Of a stretch of 64,000 nucleotides of DNA, positions 1 to 12,689 are shown in pieces; within the stretch, counting starts at the first letter, position 1, and each line of letters begins with the position of its first letter. A program made the position numbers and the translations under genes. The DNA lies in contig JBAIAC010000048.1 in the NCBI GenBank assembly GCA_037349315.1, forward strand, positions 34,536,501 to 34,600,500, read 5' to 3'. The stretch is from Chelydra serpentina. Its lineage: Eukaryota; Chordata; Testudines; Chelydridae. The notes under the pieces are model-generated. The model did not search any database and was not told the origin of the DNA. It worked only from the letters and a program-made list of their open reading frames with translations.

Positions 1-1960
1 TTACTGCAGTGAAGTACTGGTTAATATTTTGTCTGGTATACAAAGCAGTTTTGTAGGCTGCCCAAGTTAATGTTTTCAGTCAGTAAACTTTGGCAAGTCA
101 ATAAATGTTGACATGATTTGACTAGAACTGGCATCTAGATCAAGGTCAGGAATTGCAAGGGTGAGCTCACATTCATGCTGTCACACTCTTTAAGTAAATG
201 TCCCATTTTGTTGCTTGGTTAGCTGTGCTGAACTCACTTTCCCCTCACCAAAATTCCAGGACCAACCCCTGTGACTTCCATTGATGCAAGGCTAGAAATA
301 TTTAAGGATTTTTTTTCCAATCTGCCCTTTTAGAATTTCTATAATCATGTAAATTCATTGTACAATATGACCAAGTGTTATATTGAGACTAAGATGAAGT
401 GTTATAAAGGGATTTGCAGAGACAGAATTGAAGGCTGAGGCATAGGTGGCTAACTCTGAACACTTCTCATCCCCCAGGCAGAATGTCAGATTTAAGGTAC
501 AACCAGGAGAGGAGAATCAGAACATCTTACTATTCCAAAACTATTATTAGCATTCTGCAAGGTAAACTGAACACACAGCACTGCAGCCTTGCTCTATAGA
601 TTTTCAGACCCTCCTACAGATTTGTAGGGAATTCCTCATCTGACTAGCTGTCCTTCTCTATTGCACCACCTCACCTCCTGGGGGAAGGAGCAGACAATCA
701 AACCTGCTACACACTGGGGGCGGGGGAGAGACGCCCTCATTATGCATAGCAGGGAGAGCTCTGCCTAATTCCAGGCTGGGACACTAGAGAGCAGGTGCTC
801 CTCCCAGTTCTGTGTCAACTCATTTTCAAACACCCTACATACTCACACTCCACCTGCCAGGGAAGGGAGGATGACGAGACTACTGGCAATGCCACCCCTA
901 CCCCGCCATCTTGGCCTCAGGGAGCTAAAAATCCTGCCACTGCTGCCCACTTCCCAGTTTGGGCCAAGGAGAATAAACAGTCTCTCAGTTCTTTATGCCC
1001 CTGACTTGAGCTTCTAAAAGTGAAAAATGGAGGGAGAAAAATAATATTGAAATGCTGAGAGATAGAGGTGAAGAATGAAATGCTGAGTGCTGGGGCGGGG
1101 TTTGAATAGCAAGAAAGAATGGCTGAGTCACTTTCCCATGCTCTAGATCCCTTTTTCTAGGTCTCTTGGCATAGTTATGCAACTGTCATGGACTTAAGGA
1201 TATTTACAATCTTTTCCATTTTTCTTTGATGACGTTGGCAGGTATGACTATGTTCAATAGATTAAAAAACTGGAAATCAGGTGTCCATATATGAACAGAA
1301 CCCATGATGATTAAGCACTACAACAGTTAGTGAAATCTCATACTGTGAAGTTTAAAGGCAACTTTGTTTTGACACTTCAACTTGCTTCATCTCAAACTGA
1401 AGCCTTGTAGAGCACCAATCAGGATGAACAATAAGGAGTAATACATGAAATCACTATGCAAATTAATAGTAATATTACATTGCTTCTGTCCGTTTTATTA
1501 TAAAAAGCATTAATGTAGTGCCATAAATGTATAGGCTGCTTCAGAAACATAGTAAGAGTCAAACTATACGACAGCAGATCAGATAAGGGAAAGTATAGAG
1601 ATGACAGTTCATAAGAAGATAGAAAAGGTATCTGGAAGGATGAGAGTTTTAAGGAAGGATCTGAAGGTTTGAGGGTGTTTGCTTTTTTAAAACAGATATT
1701 TGAGTAGTTGTTCAGGAAGATACATCAGCTACTTCGTGCTCCTTGCTTTTCCTGATTCAGAGAAATTGTAGACAATCAGGCTTTAATTATGGTGTGTAGG
1801 TTTCCCCCCAGCATTCTTCTATACTCGTAGATTTTAATAATTGCGTCCACCTGTGCTTCACTCACTACGTTTCTTGCATTTCCCAGAATTTGGTTCTCTG
1901 GAATCCAACACCTGACATTCCATAAACCCATTTCTACTCTGAGTTTAAATACTACAGCTC
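1..1960. other. Intronic DNA, no gene recognised
   Basis: This stretch lies inside the predicted long intron of PPP1R9A. It contains only short chance reading frames. No splice-bounded exon, RNA gene or clear terminal repeat was found, and I did not recognise an interspersed repeat here. Confidence 0.5.
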
Positions 1961-2275
1961 ATGGTCAGGAGTACAAAGGTTCCCTGTTATTTTTGCACTT
2001 CCTCTCTACCGGTATGTAGGTCCAAAATAGCTTCTTCTGTGATTGAAGTCTCTTGAGAGTCCCTCTGATAATGACATCAATGCACATTAAGCAGTGGGGA
2101 TCCTTGTTGGGCTTGGCAGATTTGAGGGCAGCTAGAGAGCAGAAGGTGTGTTGCCCTTTTAAGGATGACCAGAAAGCCAGTGAGGTACCTGCAACATGGA
2201 GGCATCCCCATTCCAGGTCAGCATGTGGACACTGACCCACCCCCACCAGGTGACTGAAAGAGAGGGGGACTATTT

Positions 2276-2640
2276 ATGCCCATGTCTGGGCAGCGAAAGC
2301 CCTCTTTTAATGGAGTGTCATGGTGGAGGGACGAATGGATACTCAACGCTGATTTAAAGATCCACTCGGATGCTTTGGGGGATACAGGTTTTGTAGTATT
2401 TTACCAAGGCAAGTGGTGTGCCCAGAAATGGCCCTCCACCTGGATACAAAAAGGATAATGGAGAATATAACATTTTATGATTCCTCCGTCCCCAATTTTG
2501 GTGGCAGTGATCATTTGGGGAATGGAGTTTGCTAATAAACACATGTGTTTCTGGTGTGACAACATAGCAGTTGTATATCAATCACCAGTCCTCCAGATCA
2601 CACAAGGTTATGAAGCTGGTGAGAGTGTTTAAGCCTTAAC
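2276..2640 (+). pseudogene. RNase H-like remnant of the DIRS-type polyprotein
   Basis: The readable frame at 2276-2458 contains FNGVSWWRDEW, then DLKIHSDALGDTGFVVFYQG and WCAQKWPSTW. This is the pattern of the RNase H domain of vertebrate DIRS-type elements, where an Asp in the HSDA segment is catalytic. After a stop at 2456 the match continues in shifted frames with FWCDN (about 2549-2563, the second acidic position) and a segment near 2670-2715 resembling the ALSRFQMDRF tail. The remnant sits directly upstream of the recombinase block. It has stops and shifts and cannot give a working enzyme. Confidence 0.7.
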
Positions 2641-2879
2641 ATCAGTGTCTCTTCCAAACATGTGCCCAGGGTTGATAATGGCATAGCGGATGAACTGTCA
2701 CATTTTCAGATGGACATATTTCAGGAGCTGGCACCAGGAGCCAGCAGGGAACCCAAACGGATGCTACTAACAGTATGGAACCGTGGCATATGATAGCTGT
2801 CACTGTAATGCATAAACTGGTGGCTTCACAAACATTTTGGAGCTATGAGAGAAGTTTTAATGATTTTGTGTAATTTCAG

Positions 2880-3645
2880 GAGCTGGAGAACCTGTCACTG
2901 AAATGGCTGATTACAGAGGATTGGGTGCCGCAGTACATGGCATCAGCCACCCACCAACTGGTGTCATCAACCATTTACACTCACTTATCAGCCTTTATGT
3001 TTGTCAGTAGGCTGAATGGTTACCCAGATCCGTGTAGTGGGCTTTTAGTTCGGTGATTTCTAGCAGGGTGGTCTCGAAGCACCTGCCAAAGGGTGGAAAC
3101 ATGTTATCCTATAATTTCCAATATCCTAAGGGATCTGGTGCAGATCCTAGAGGCCACATGTCATTGTCAGCAAGAGGGGATCTCGTTCAGGGCTGCATTC
3201 CTGGTAGGTTTTTTGGAGCTTTTAGGATCAGTAAGCTAGTACCTGGGTCCTGTAGGAATTCTTCTGGAAGGGCCTTGGAATTAAGGGATATACACTGAGA
3301 GGGGCGATGAATATCATCAACCTTGTGGAGGTCAAAGATAGATCAAGGAGGCCAAGGTGAAGCCCGGTCTGCACTGAGTAGGATCTGAGGGCATACAACG
3401 CAGTCAGGGAAAGAAGGGATGGGTCCTCTCTTGAATCACAAGGATTAGAGTCCCCTCACAACACATCAGTTTGTTATATTGTTAAGATGGGGACTGACAA
3501 GGCTGGGGATTCCACCACATGAATTTGGTTCCCATTCATTCTGGATCAGAACAGCACAGCAGTGGCACAACTTCGTCTGTGGGCCGGGACAATTCAGGCA
3601 ATGGGCATTAGCATTCTGAAGCACATCGAACATACATGAGACCCC
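2880..3645 (+). pseudogene. Tyrosine recombinase remnant of the DIRS-type element
   Basis: The N-terminal helical part is seen around 2945-3050 (YTHLSAF, then NGYPDPCSGLLV across a shift). The catalytic part is in the frame 3053-3298, where FFGAFRISKLVP carries the first catalytic Arg (AGG, 3224-3226), followed by SSGRALELRDIH. The HxxR box is at about 3525-3550 as FGSHSFWIR: His is kept at 3533-3535 but the Arg position is now Trp (TGG, 3542-3544). In another frame RTYMRP (3627-3644) holds the expected nucleophilic Tyr (TAC, 3633-3635). Loss of the second Arg plus frameshifts make the enzyme dead. In the intact family this enzyme integrates a circular DNA copy without target duplication. Confidence 0.68.
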
Positions 3646-3828
3646 AGATGGGGAATCAGCGTTAATTTTCCTTGTGCTTGCATTCCAGATGCTTGCAGAC
3701 AGGCCAGGCAGACAATGGTAGGGATGTGCAGGCACAGTATTGTTTAGGCGGGTTTCTGGTTTGTCTGGAGGTTCGCCGCTGGGCCTTGGGGGTGATGCAA
3801 TCCTGCGTTGGCATGGGAGGAGGGGCAT

Positions 3829-4066
3829 ATAGGTTTAGGTTGGATATTAGGAAAAACTTTTTCACTAGGAGGGTGGTGAAGCACTGGAATGGGTTACCTA
3901 GGAAGGTGGTGGAATCGCCTTCCTTAGAGGTTTTTTAGGTCAGGCTTGACAAAGCCCTGGCTGGGATGATTTAGTTGGGGTTGGTCCTGCTTTGAGCAGG
4001 GGGTTGGACTAGATGACCTCCTGAGGTCCCTTCCAACCCTGAGATTCTATGATTCTATGATATTAT
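3829..4066 (+). mobile_element. CR1 LINE 3' fragment
   Basis: This is a 5'-truncated CR1 tail. It contains the typical segments GGTTGGATATTAGGAAAAAC and GGTTGGACTAGATGACCTCC, followed by CTTCCAACCCTGAGATTCTA and a short run of the ATTCTATG unit that ends CR1 elements. It inserted into the older DIRS-type element between its recombinase and hydrolase parts. CR1 is the dominant LINE of turtles, birds and crocodilians. No target duplication is visible, as usual for CR1. Confidence 0.92.
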
Positions 4067-4440
4067 GGGACCAGCTGATGCCCATTTTGTACACAATGGT
4101 GGCCCATGAGCAGGCATCAGATACACTTGTGGTTCACCTAATGGAAAAATGATTTGGGAATGTGTAAAGGAGTTAATGCTCACAGCTAAGGACTTCAGCC
4201 AGATCATAGAACTTTTACCAAGAGTAAAAATTATTTGGTTGGACATTTTACAACACAGGGTGTGGTGGGGAGCTTTGAAGCCCCTACGAGTCAACAAGGC
4301 TAGGAGGTTTGTGAATAGGGAGGTGGCAAAATTCATAGGTGGCATAGGGGGTTGGTAATTTCTCATCCAGGCATAGAATACAGGGCACCAGAGCTATTCT
4401 CTCCACTTGTCAGACTAGGGAGCTGATACGCTTTTGGCCG
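4067..4440 (+). pseudogene. SGNH/GDSL hydrolase-like remnant of the DIRS-type element
   Basis: The frame 4149-4358 reads through a helix-rich block (IIELLPRVKIIWLDILQHRV, then VWWGALKP, VNKARRFVNREVAKF) that resembles the hydrolase-like C-terminal domain of some vertebrate tyrosine-recombinase retroelements. Just upstream, in another frame, SDTLVVHL is followed by a corrupted copy of the GxND block (MEK plus a stop). After 4358 a shifted frame keeps HPGIEYRAPELF, the position that should lead to the catalytic His segment, which is not recognisable. What this domain does for the element is not established. The assignment rests on pattern recognition alone. Confidence 0.55.
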
Positions 4441-4889
4441 ATATTAAAAAAAAGCATCAGTAGATGTCAGGGAGTTCAGCTAAGAATGGGAGAAGGCAAC
4501 CAAGCTAATTCCTGGCACCTCTTTGTGGCAGATGTCCAGTGCAGCAGGTACACTGTAGGGAATGGATATGGTGATCAGATTAAATGGATTGGAAAAGGAT
4601 TTAAAGGAGGTTTTCTTTAAAGGAGCAGAAACTTTTTGGGACTCCTCTGATGGATATGGTAGTGAGTCAACCCCTCCCCCCTTCTTTATAGCCTCCACTT
4701 AACCCTCATTTGAGGGTGGGGGTGGAGAGATCCCAGCAGTGAGTTGGCTGGGGATCAGAATGGTAAGGATGCCACCAGCGCCCCACCTATATGAAAAATG
4801 ATATGGAATTACCCATACAATTTAATCTGCCAGGTACTCCCAGGGATTTAGGAATAAAGTTGTGGCCTAATTAAACCACATCCAATGTC

Positions 4890-7800
4890 TCTTGTCCTTC
4901 CAGCATTACCGAACAATGTGCGTTTGTCTGCATGCATTACTCACAAGACAGGAATAATTACATTCCTCCCCATGATACAGGAAATATAATGGTTCTGTCA
5001 CAATAGTTGATCTAGATTCTCATTTTCACTTCTCTCTAGGTCTGATGGTCTGTTAAAAATGCCCACTATTTTCTCTCTTTTGTTTTTCATTCCTTATATC
5101 AATATTCAAAGAATTTCATCATCACATTCTTCATTGCTGAAACACAGCTCACTGGCATTATCTTATATTCAACATAAATCACTATCCTTCCTTCTGCAGA
5201 ATTTTCATTCACTGAAAAAGACAATCAATGTTCCTTTAAAGTAACTGAACAGAGGTTAAGTGATATTGAGGCATTATTATTATTATTATGAATTCTGAAA
5301 TACAGAGTAAGACATTGATGAATTGACAAATCCAATAGAACCTATTATGTAGAAAATCTAGTCTTTTTCTGATGAGTCACTTTCATTTACGTCAACGCTA
5401 CCAAAGAAAACTTCAGATTTGTTGGATTATAAAATTGAGAGACTTTAAAAAAAAAATAGATGACTTGTGGTTCTAATGCGTTATTTTACAGTCAGTGATG
5501 AATGAGGCCAACAGTACACAAGACCTTCGCTCACATTTATGAGAAACGATTTTTGTTAGTAAAAAGATACGAGTTACTTGAGCTAAAAACAAACTAGGAT
5601 TTCAGAGCGTGAAAGTAAGATTATGCTCAGTTTACACCGTTTACCAATCAGACAAAGAAAAAAAATAAAAAGATTATTCTGTCCTGGCTAACGTCTGAAT
5701 CCTAGAGCTGGGGTTGTCTATAATGGTGATTCCTTGTCCAGCAAGGCTGCAAAAAATTTACAGCAGTGAAAAGTTCATACTCAAGCTGCTGCAGGAAGCT
5801 AAGTGCTGTATCAGAATAAAAACAACAAATGATACTGTTGAGATGGCAACAGAGCTCATTTCTGCCAATTTTATGGTCCCTTTAGGCTGCCAGAGCAATG
5901 AAAAAATGGTTGCAATATAATAGAGAATCTGACGCAGAATCTTCAGGCAAGTTTTGAACATGGAAAGGCATGGAACTTGGGGTGTTGGAATCTGGAAATC
6001 ATTCCATATAGGGGGCAATGAGGAGGAAAGCAGAAAGATACGAGTGGGAAAAGAAAATGAGAGAGAGAGTAAAGGGGATGAGGCAAACATGATATAACAC
6101 TATCTAGTACACAGTCCAGGTGGAGTTGTGCAAGGCCTAGAGGAGAGTTTGAGATATGTACATTTGGCACTATAGGCATTTGAAAGATCTCAAGAGAGCA
6201 ATCTGTGTAGCCTGATCAACAGGTGAGGGAAATAATGTTAGCAGCTGCATTTGGATGGACTGCAGAGGAGTGTGAGCAGGTGATGTTCCAACTTTACTCC
6301 AAATTAAGTATACACATGCTGTATAAGCCAAAGTCCCCTTGCTGGGGTTTGTCTTTACTGGTAATTCAAAGAACAACAAGACATATATAAACTCAGCCTA
6401 AGCTTTCTCTCCAAGTCTGCCTGTTCCTAGTCTCTGCTCCTGTATGCTTCTAACCAGAGGATCAAGTCCATTTTATAGCCTGTGAGCTCTTCAGGACACA
6501 GATCATTCATTCTTAAATGTCTGGAAAGTGACCCAGAAAACTGGAGGTGCTATTGTAAACAAACACCAATAGTATGCCACACCTGTCACAAAAAGTCAAC
6601 AGAATCTACTCAGCAGCTTTGGGAAGTCCTGTTAACAGGACTGGTCAACAGAAGAGCCCTGCACCCTTGAGCATGGTCACAGACACTGCCACCCTGTTGC
6701 CATGAGTGTTGGGGGAACCAGGGAGGAGGAGGTAGTCAACGCAGGACACAGCCATGGTGTAGACTAGCATTTTAGCTGTTGAATCAGAAAGGAACATGGA
6801 GATATTTTGTGATAATGAACCTTGTGAAAGGATATTTAATATCACGGACTGCCTTAGTAAGTATTATGCAGTACAGTTAGTCAGAAAATGGGGTTTGGTT
6901 CACACAACAACTGACAAAAGTTCAAGAAATTTCAGGGGCCAGGCTCTGTGGCTGGATGACTTTAATCTTCCCTCTTGCTGACCATTACAGTGCATCATAA
7001 AAGTCACAATATTATGGTGTATCCTGAGAGTACATGTAGTCCAGCTGGGGACTCTGGCCCAGAAAAGAGAATGGGGACATAAGGAACCATAGAGGCTCAA
7101 GGGGATGCAGTTTAATGTCAAAGCAAGCCAAAAAAATTTAATCTGAGTAATGTTGAAACATCTTTCTGACATTTTAGATCAAAATGTAACATTCCAACAT
7201 TTCCAAATTAAAAGTTTTAGCTGAAAGTTGGGATCATCTCCCTCTCAAATAAAAGAGCAAATTTTCAGGTGACTGTTTTTTTTTAAATAAATAGCTGAAA
7301 CTTTTCACAGAGCAGATACCTTTTGTGAAAAAAATTCATTTAGTTAAAAGTCCAATTTATTTGTGATCAGCCCTAATGTGCAAACACATTACTCCACAAA
7401 AGTTAAAGATAAATCAATTGTTTCTTTACTACATAAAAGTAACCCAATATTTTTCTTCAAAAATAATGTTTCCAGGATAGACTTATTAAAAAAGATTAAC
7501 ATTTTCCTGTTGTAAAATTACAATTAGGGTCACAATTTATAACTAGACAAAGGTTAAGGTTGGCCAAAAAGGACCCAGATGTCAAGCAGAAGACATGCCT
7601 TAAGCAACAGCATTTGGCTGCTTTACAGACTTCACAGGCAATTTTACTGACACTTCCAAAACTGCCTCTAGGTCTGTCACATCATTAGATTGTTAATGGG
7701 TTGTCTAAAAATGTCTTTCCTTTCTGGTGTCCCTGCACTTTGATTTACCTTTGGCTGTATGGAATTTTCAACCTCTTTTAAAACTCTAAAAGCAAGGATC

Positions 7801-8680
7801 TATAATGAACCTTTACTATAGTTTAAAAGTAACGTATGTTTCCCTGACCTTTCCAATATCTACGCTTCACGTTTTCAGTGAAAAGCTATGCTCATTCTTC
7901 ATATCCATTCATAATTCAGTGCCTAAGCTATTTACATACAGAAAACACCATAATCAGAAGTAAAACAAATGCAAATTCATGCTAAACCCAAACTTATAAA
8001 TTGTGCAGAAAAAACAGGTCCTCCTTTCTTTAGTTGTTTTCACAGGGCTCAAATAATTTATACAAAACTGCATAAAATCATGAAAATGAAGTAAAAGATT
8101 TGTGACAATTCTCAAGGTAATTATTGCAAAATAAATTAACATATTTTCTTGTTTCCCTTTCAAAAACTCTGTTTCTAAGTCTTAGAAGATGCATATATAA
8201 AGAATTATTTGGCTCTTTTGGTGTTGTGCTGACTACTGCTACTATTTACTGGAATATAAACTGGAGAACACTGAGATGGTCTCACTATGGTTAGAAAAAG
8301 ATGCGTGTAAATATATTACATAAAAACTAGGTTGAAAAAATGTTCAAGTTGCAAAGTCTGGCACTCAAAATTTAGAAAATGCCATTGCACCCTTCATTTG
8401 GCCCCCCCTTGTGCACATGCATGAGTCTTTAATTACATAGTCACATACTTCTTTTCTCCCACAAGATCCCTGCCTCATTCAGCAAACATGACTGATGGTG
8501 CCCAGGGAATGAGAGCAATCCATTGTTTCTTTTTAGTCTCATCATTTAACGTGTGGCCCTGCCCTTATTTACTATAAATTATCAATTCTCCACACTGAAT
8601 ATGTAATTTACTTATGGTTTTTCTGTGGCACTCATTACCAAATCATCTGACTGCCTCTCAAACATAAATTAATATATCTT
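4890..8680. other. Intronic DNA, mostly unassigned
   Basis: No exon, RNA gene or complete transposon was recognised. A short ATT repeat lies at 5275-5290. A possible inverted-repeat DNA element tail occupies about 7190-7375 and ends in GTGATCAGCCCTAAT, resembling the GGGCTGATC terminus common in turtle MITEs; its other end was not found. Confidence 0.45.
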
Positions 8681-8684
8681 TACA

Positions 8685-9060
8685 GCATCCCCACAATATA
8701 GGAAGACATTATTATCTGCATCTGCAAGATGGGAAACTAAAGAACAGAGAGATGAAGGCCAAAATTTGTAAGAGTGCCCACTAATTCTGGGTGCTTCCAT
8801 GACTGGATGACCAACTTGAGTCACCTACGACTTGATTTCTCATTAGTGCTAATAATCTACAGTTCCTGTTTGCTTCAGCTGCAGTAGCAAGTGCTCAACA
8901 CTTTTGAAAATCAAGTCCTAGATACATGCAGTCAGGCTCACAGAACAATAGCAGAACACAATGGACACTTTTGAAAGTACTACTTTAAGTGACTTGCCCA
9001 GCATTACAGAGCAAGTCTGGGGCAGAGCCAGAAATAGAATTTAATTCTCCCAGGTTCCAC
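8685..9060 (-). repeat. MIR-type SINE relic interrupted by a palindromic MITE
   Basis: Reading the minus strand, 9060-8985 and 8765-8685 look like the two halves of a MIR core, with the typical motif on the plus strand AAGTGACTTGCCCAGCATTA. Between them, about 8765-8925 resembles a MITE that ends in TTTTGAAAATCAAG. The MIR fits an old insertion and the MITE a later one inside it. Confidence 0.45.
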
Positions 9061-10040
9061 TAAACTCCCTTAACAACTGTGTAGTTTCACAGCATATAAG
9101 CAGTAAAACATTGAACTGAAGGACTAAATCATATGAACAGTAAGCTACTGATTCAGGTGTCCTCTACAGAATGCATTAACTTTCCTGCCCAGAGTCCTCC
9201 TTGTCTTCCCCTCCAAAAGTGAGCAGCTTTGACACAGACACTGTCACAGCTGAATTCACCTTCCAATGCAGTATGCAAGTCATCACAATTATCACAATGG
9301 GGAGATACAGATGGAAAATCTAAGTTCTGACACTATGCTCATCACTAAGGTAACTGAAAATAAAACTTAGAATAAGATTTAGATAAAGATATTCTAGAAT
9401 TGGGGGAAGCAGAGCAAACTGAAACGGCTAACAAACTGAAGATCAGTGAGTGTCCCAACAGTGCTTTTTACTACGTGCTTACATTCGGAATAGAAACCCA
9501 GATGAATACTCTGGTTTAGGACATTGAGATTTCTAATCAAAAATGGACGTAATTCATTCTGATGAGCCTTGGTCTACTTTCCCTTCCACTAGTAAATATG
9601 TGAATAATTTGTCATCCTCTGAAGGACAAATGTCTTCCTTTCCTTGCTAGTGAGATTCTTAAGTTTCTTCTTCTATTATTCAGACTTGTCTGTCGCCTGA
9701 GTGGATCAGTTGTGACTCAGCAGTTTAGAGTGGAGAGCTGGTCATTTTTATTTTGCTGGCCACTTTCATTTCACATTAGCCCAGACATCCAGAAGATCAA
9801 GCAAGCAGAAATATTCACACTCCTACTTGTGCTCTGAAGCAGTTACCTTGTACTTCTGTCTGCTTGGACCACTACTTCCACATCATAATCCTTGGGTCCT
9901 TGAATCAGTTCAGTTATCTGAAAGCATGTGACAGAAGTAGAGCTTAAAAGTCAGTACGGCCCTGATGCAGCTTGCTTAGAGAATGAGGGGGGTTAGCTAT
10001 GCAAAAACAAACAACAACAACAACAACAAAAACAGAAATA
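9061..10040. other. Intronic DNA, nothing recognised except a CAA repeat
   Basis: No gene or transposon was recognised. A short (CAA)n tract is present at about 10008-10030, directly before the MITE that follows. Confidence 0.45.
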
Positions 10041-10361
10041 CAGTAGAACCTCAGAGTTACGAGCACCAGAGTTATGAACTGACCGGTCACACCTAATTTG
10101 GACACCAGAAGTATGCAATCAACCAGCAGCAGAGACGAGGAAAAAAAAGCAAATACAGTACAGTACTGTTAAATGCAAACTACCGAAAAAAGGAGAAAGC
10201 AGCATTTTTCTTCTGCATAGAAAAGTTTCAAAGCTGCATAAAGTCAATGCTCAGTTGTAAACTTTTGAAAGAACCACCATAATGTTTTGTTCAGTTATGA
10301 ACATTTCAGAGTTATGAGCAATCTTCATTCCCGAGGGGTTCATAACTCTGAAGTCCTAGTG
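10041..10361. mobile_element. Pogo/Tigger-like MITE, copy 1
   Basis: The element starts CAGTAGAACCTCAGAGTTAC and its right end is a worn version of the inverse (CATAACTCTGAAGTCCTAGTG). TA dinucleotides flank both sides (10039-10040 and 10362-10363), as expected for Tc1/mariner-type insertion. The terminus resembles the CAGTAGAACCTCG type of Tigger elements. There is no coding capacity. It matches the element at 22513-22847 in inverted orientation. Confidence 0.75.
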
Positions 10362-10679
10362 TAGCCTGCTATACTTGACTTTACTAGCACTGTACAGCTG
10401 GCGCATATTTGTCACTTCTATTTCTAACACGTTAGAAAAATCCAGAGCTCTTGTGTGGTAATCTGCTAAATTGAGGTGGAAAACTTAATACTTGCAAATT
10501 GATAACTCTTCTCTCTCTCATTTGTTTAAACCTGCACATATGCAGAAGCTAAGGCAGGATAATTCAGTAACCAGTCCGGTGTATTGGCAGGCATAAAAAT
10601 GTTGGTATCCATTTTCAATGATGAAATGTAAAATGCTGTCACAAATATTCTGTGATACTGTTTGTTATAAAAAAAAAAA

Positions 10680-10800
10680 GTCTTAAGAGAAGGGCATATT
10701 CTTAGGGCCAGATCCTCGCCGGGTATATATTGGCATAGCTTCGTTAACTTTAATGAAGTTATGCCAATTTACACACACTGAGATTCTGCCCCTTGGAGGA
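10680..10800. repeat. Short palindromic MITE relic
   Basis: Two arms, about GGGCCAGATCCT (10705-10716) and AGATTCTGCCCCTT (10781-10794), enclose GTTAACTTTAATGAAGTTAT-like complementary sequence. This is the pattern of the GGCCAGATTCTG...CAGAATCTGGCC palindromes common in turtles. The class is not known to me. Confidence 0.45.
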
Positions 10801-10975
10801 TAAAACTAGTCTTCACACCCTAATTTGTTTTTTAAAAATCCCAAGACCATTTTCTAGACCTCATTACAGTATAACACACCATTTAAAGTGCAACAACCTA
10901 CAGGCTTACTTTTTAAGCAACAAAATACAAACCTAGTATTTACAGGGATTTGTTTGTCCTATTTTTCTTGTCGAT

Positions 10976-12684
10976 TTATTTGGCGTATGCAATCCGGTCA
11001 AGCCAAGCTACAGCATTCTTATTGATGATGTTCAAGGCACAAAGACCTCAGGAAGTTGAGTCGTTTTTGCGGTCCTCAATAATATGTGTCATAGTTGGTG
11101 GCTGCCCACATCGACATAGTGGACTGTCTCTAAAATGCCATGAAATTCCACTGCAGCACAAATTCCATGTCCGGTACGAAACCAGTTCAGAAGGCTCCAT
11201 TGCCTTCGCAGCAAGTCAAACCTGGACTGACACTGAATGGGGTCCAAGACAAGATAATTATTTGTCACTTTCTCTGCAGACCATGAAGCTCGCCACGCAT
11301 CTTCTACTGTAAATCCCTCACCTGGTAAACTTATCCATAATGGGCGACGTGAGGGCAGACAACCATGTGGCAGATTAAACAAGTCTTTAATTAATGGTAT
11401 ATGTGGCATATTATGCAATTTTGTCATGAGCTTTGCTATGCTTTCCTCTTTGTAAACACTGGGCGGAGCAACATTACAGAGAACCGGTAACCATTGTAGA
11501 GGAGTAGAATTAAGTGTGCCTGAAATAATACACATGGTAGAATTAAGTTGTACATCGATTATCTTTGTGTGAGACAACGGAGCCCATATATTAGCACACA
11601 ATACTCTGCCACTGAGTAACAGAGTGCCAAGTCTGAAGTGCATAATGTTTGGGCATTAGCACCCCATGTCGTTTCAGAGCTGGTTGTTCTGTGTTTTGAT
11701 CTTAGTCACTGTCTTTGTAAGATGGTCATTATATATGAGAGCTCTGTCCAACGTGATGCCTAGATAAACCAGGTGTGAATCATGCTTTATTCACTGACCA
11801 TTGAGAACTATGTTCAGTTCTCTGCTCACTTGTGCATGATGTAAGTGGAAGACACTTGACACAGTCTTACTTCCATTTGGTATCAGGCGCCACTGACAAC
11901 AATAATCGGCCAGACACCATAACTGTGTTCCGTACACTCTCAAGTATGTCAAAGGAGTGTGATTGAGTGTCAAGGCATATGAATACACAAACTTGCGAGA
12001 CCCGGTACATGGTAGGTCATTCGAATATAAGATGAACAACATTGGAGATAATACTGATTCTTGTGGGAAGCTGTTCTTCTGGTGCTTCCACGCATTTGTT
12101 TCATCACCAATATGCACATGGAAACAGCAATTTCTCAAAAACAGAGCCACTGCACATACTAACCAATCTGGCATATGTGTAAAAAATGTCAGCAAAAGGC
12201 CCATGTGCCAAACTGTATTGTATGCCTCGGTTAGGCCAAGGAAAATTGAATCAGTCTTCAGTTTATCTTGGAATCCATTTTCAATGAAAGTTGTAAGTGC
12301 CAGTACTTGATAACATGTACTATGATCACTGGTGCCAGCATGCCTTCCACAGATGGCGAACTTCTTTTTAAAATCAGACATTCCAGCACCTTAAAGCAGA
12401 TGCTGAGAAATGAAATTGGTCTGTACCTCGACGGCAAGTGTGGGTTTCCCAGGTTTCAGCAAGGCAATGACCTTTACTTAGCGCCAGATTCTAGGCAGTG
12501 TGGAATCCCACAGAACACTGCTGAAAAACCAGACGAACCATTCCCGAGGGCAAGGACCCAGATGTTTCATGAATTCATGAATTTCTTGTAGAGATACATC
12601 GCAAAGCAAGTGATGATGCATTCTGGTAGGCACTACATGCACTTTCCATCCTGTTCTTAACTTCACAAGAGAAACTTTCTTCAT
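10976..12684 (-). pseudogene. Decayed non-LTR retrotransposon (Jockey-superfamily-like), 3' half of pol
   Basis: Read on the minus strand, the reverse transcriptase starts around 12684, continues through the frame 12381-11791 and ends with the frame 11643-11089 plus a tail to a stop at 10978-10976. Recognisable blocks are AKVIALLKPGKP (just below 12478), DSIFLGLTEAYNTVWH (finger/palm A), SVLSPMLFILYSNDLP (palm B), RKFVYSYALTLN (palm C), VYLGITLDRALIYNDHL (11790-11644), VQLNSTMCIISGTL and the C-terminal RRQWSLLNWFRTGHG. The palm A Asp residues are Gly and Asn, and the YADD box reads YSYA, so the polymerase is dead. The endonuclease half is missing. I recall close relatives in invertebrates, so this is either an old vertebrate lineage or a past transfer. 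The clade is uncertain. Confidence 0.82.
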
Positions 12685-12689
12685 TAAAC

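Larger units (their letters stand above)
2276..4890 (+). mobile_element. Decayed DIRS-type (tyrosine-recombinase) retrotransposon, interrupted by a CR1
   Basis: Three protein blocks in the same order and on the same strand identify this relic: an RNase H-like block (2276-2640), a tyrosine recombinase block (about 2880-3645) and an SGNH-hydrolase-like block (about 4070-4440). DIRS and Ngaro elements carry reverse transcriptase, RNase H and a tyrosine recombinase in place of an integrase, and some vertebrate members add a hydrolase. The reverse transcriptase upstream of the RNase H is not readable here, so the 5' edge is uncertain. The 3' edge near 4890 is a guess from an AATAAA-containing segment at about 4850. 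Many stops and frameshifts show that it is long dead. A CR1 fragment splits the recombinase from the hydrolase part. Assignment to Ngaro or DIRS proper is open. Confidence 0.72.
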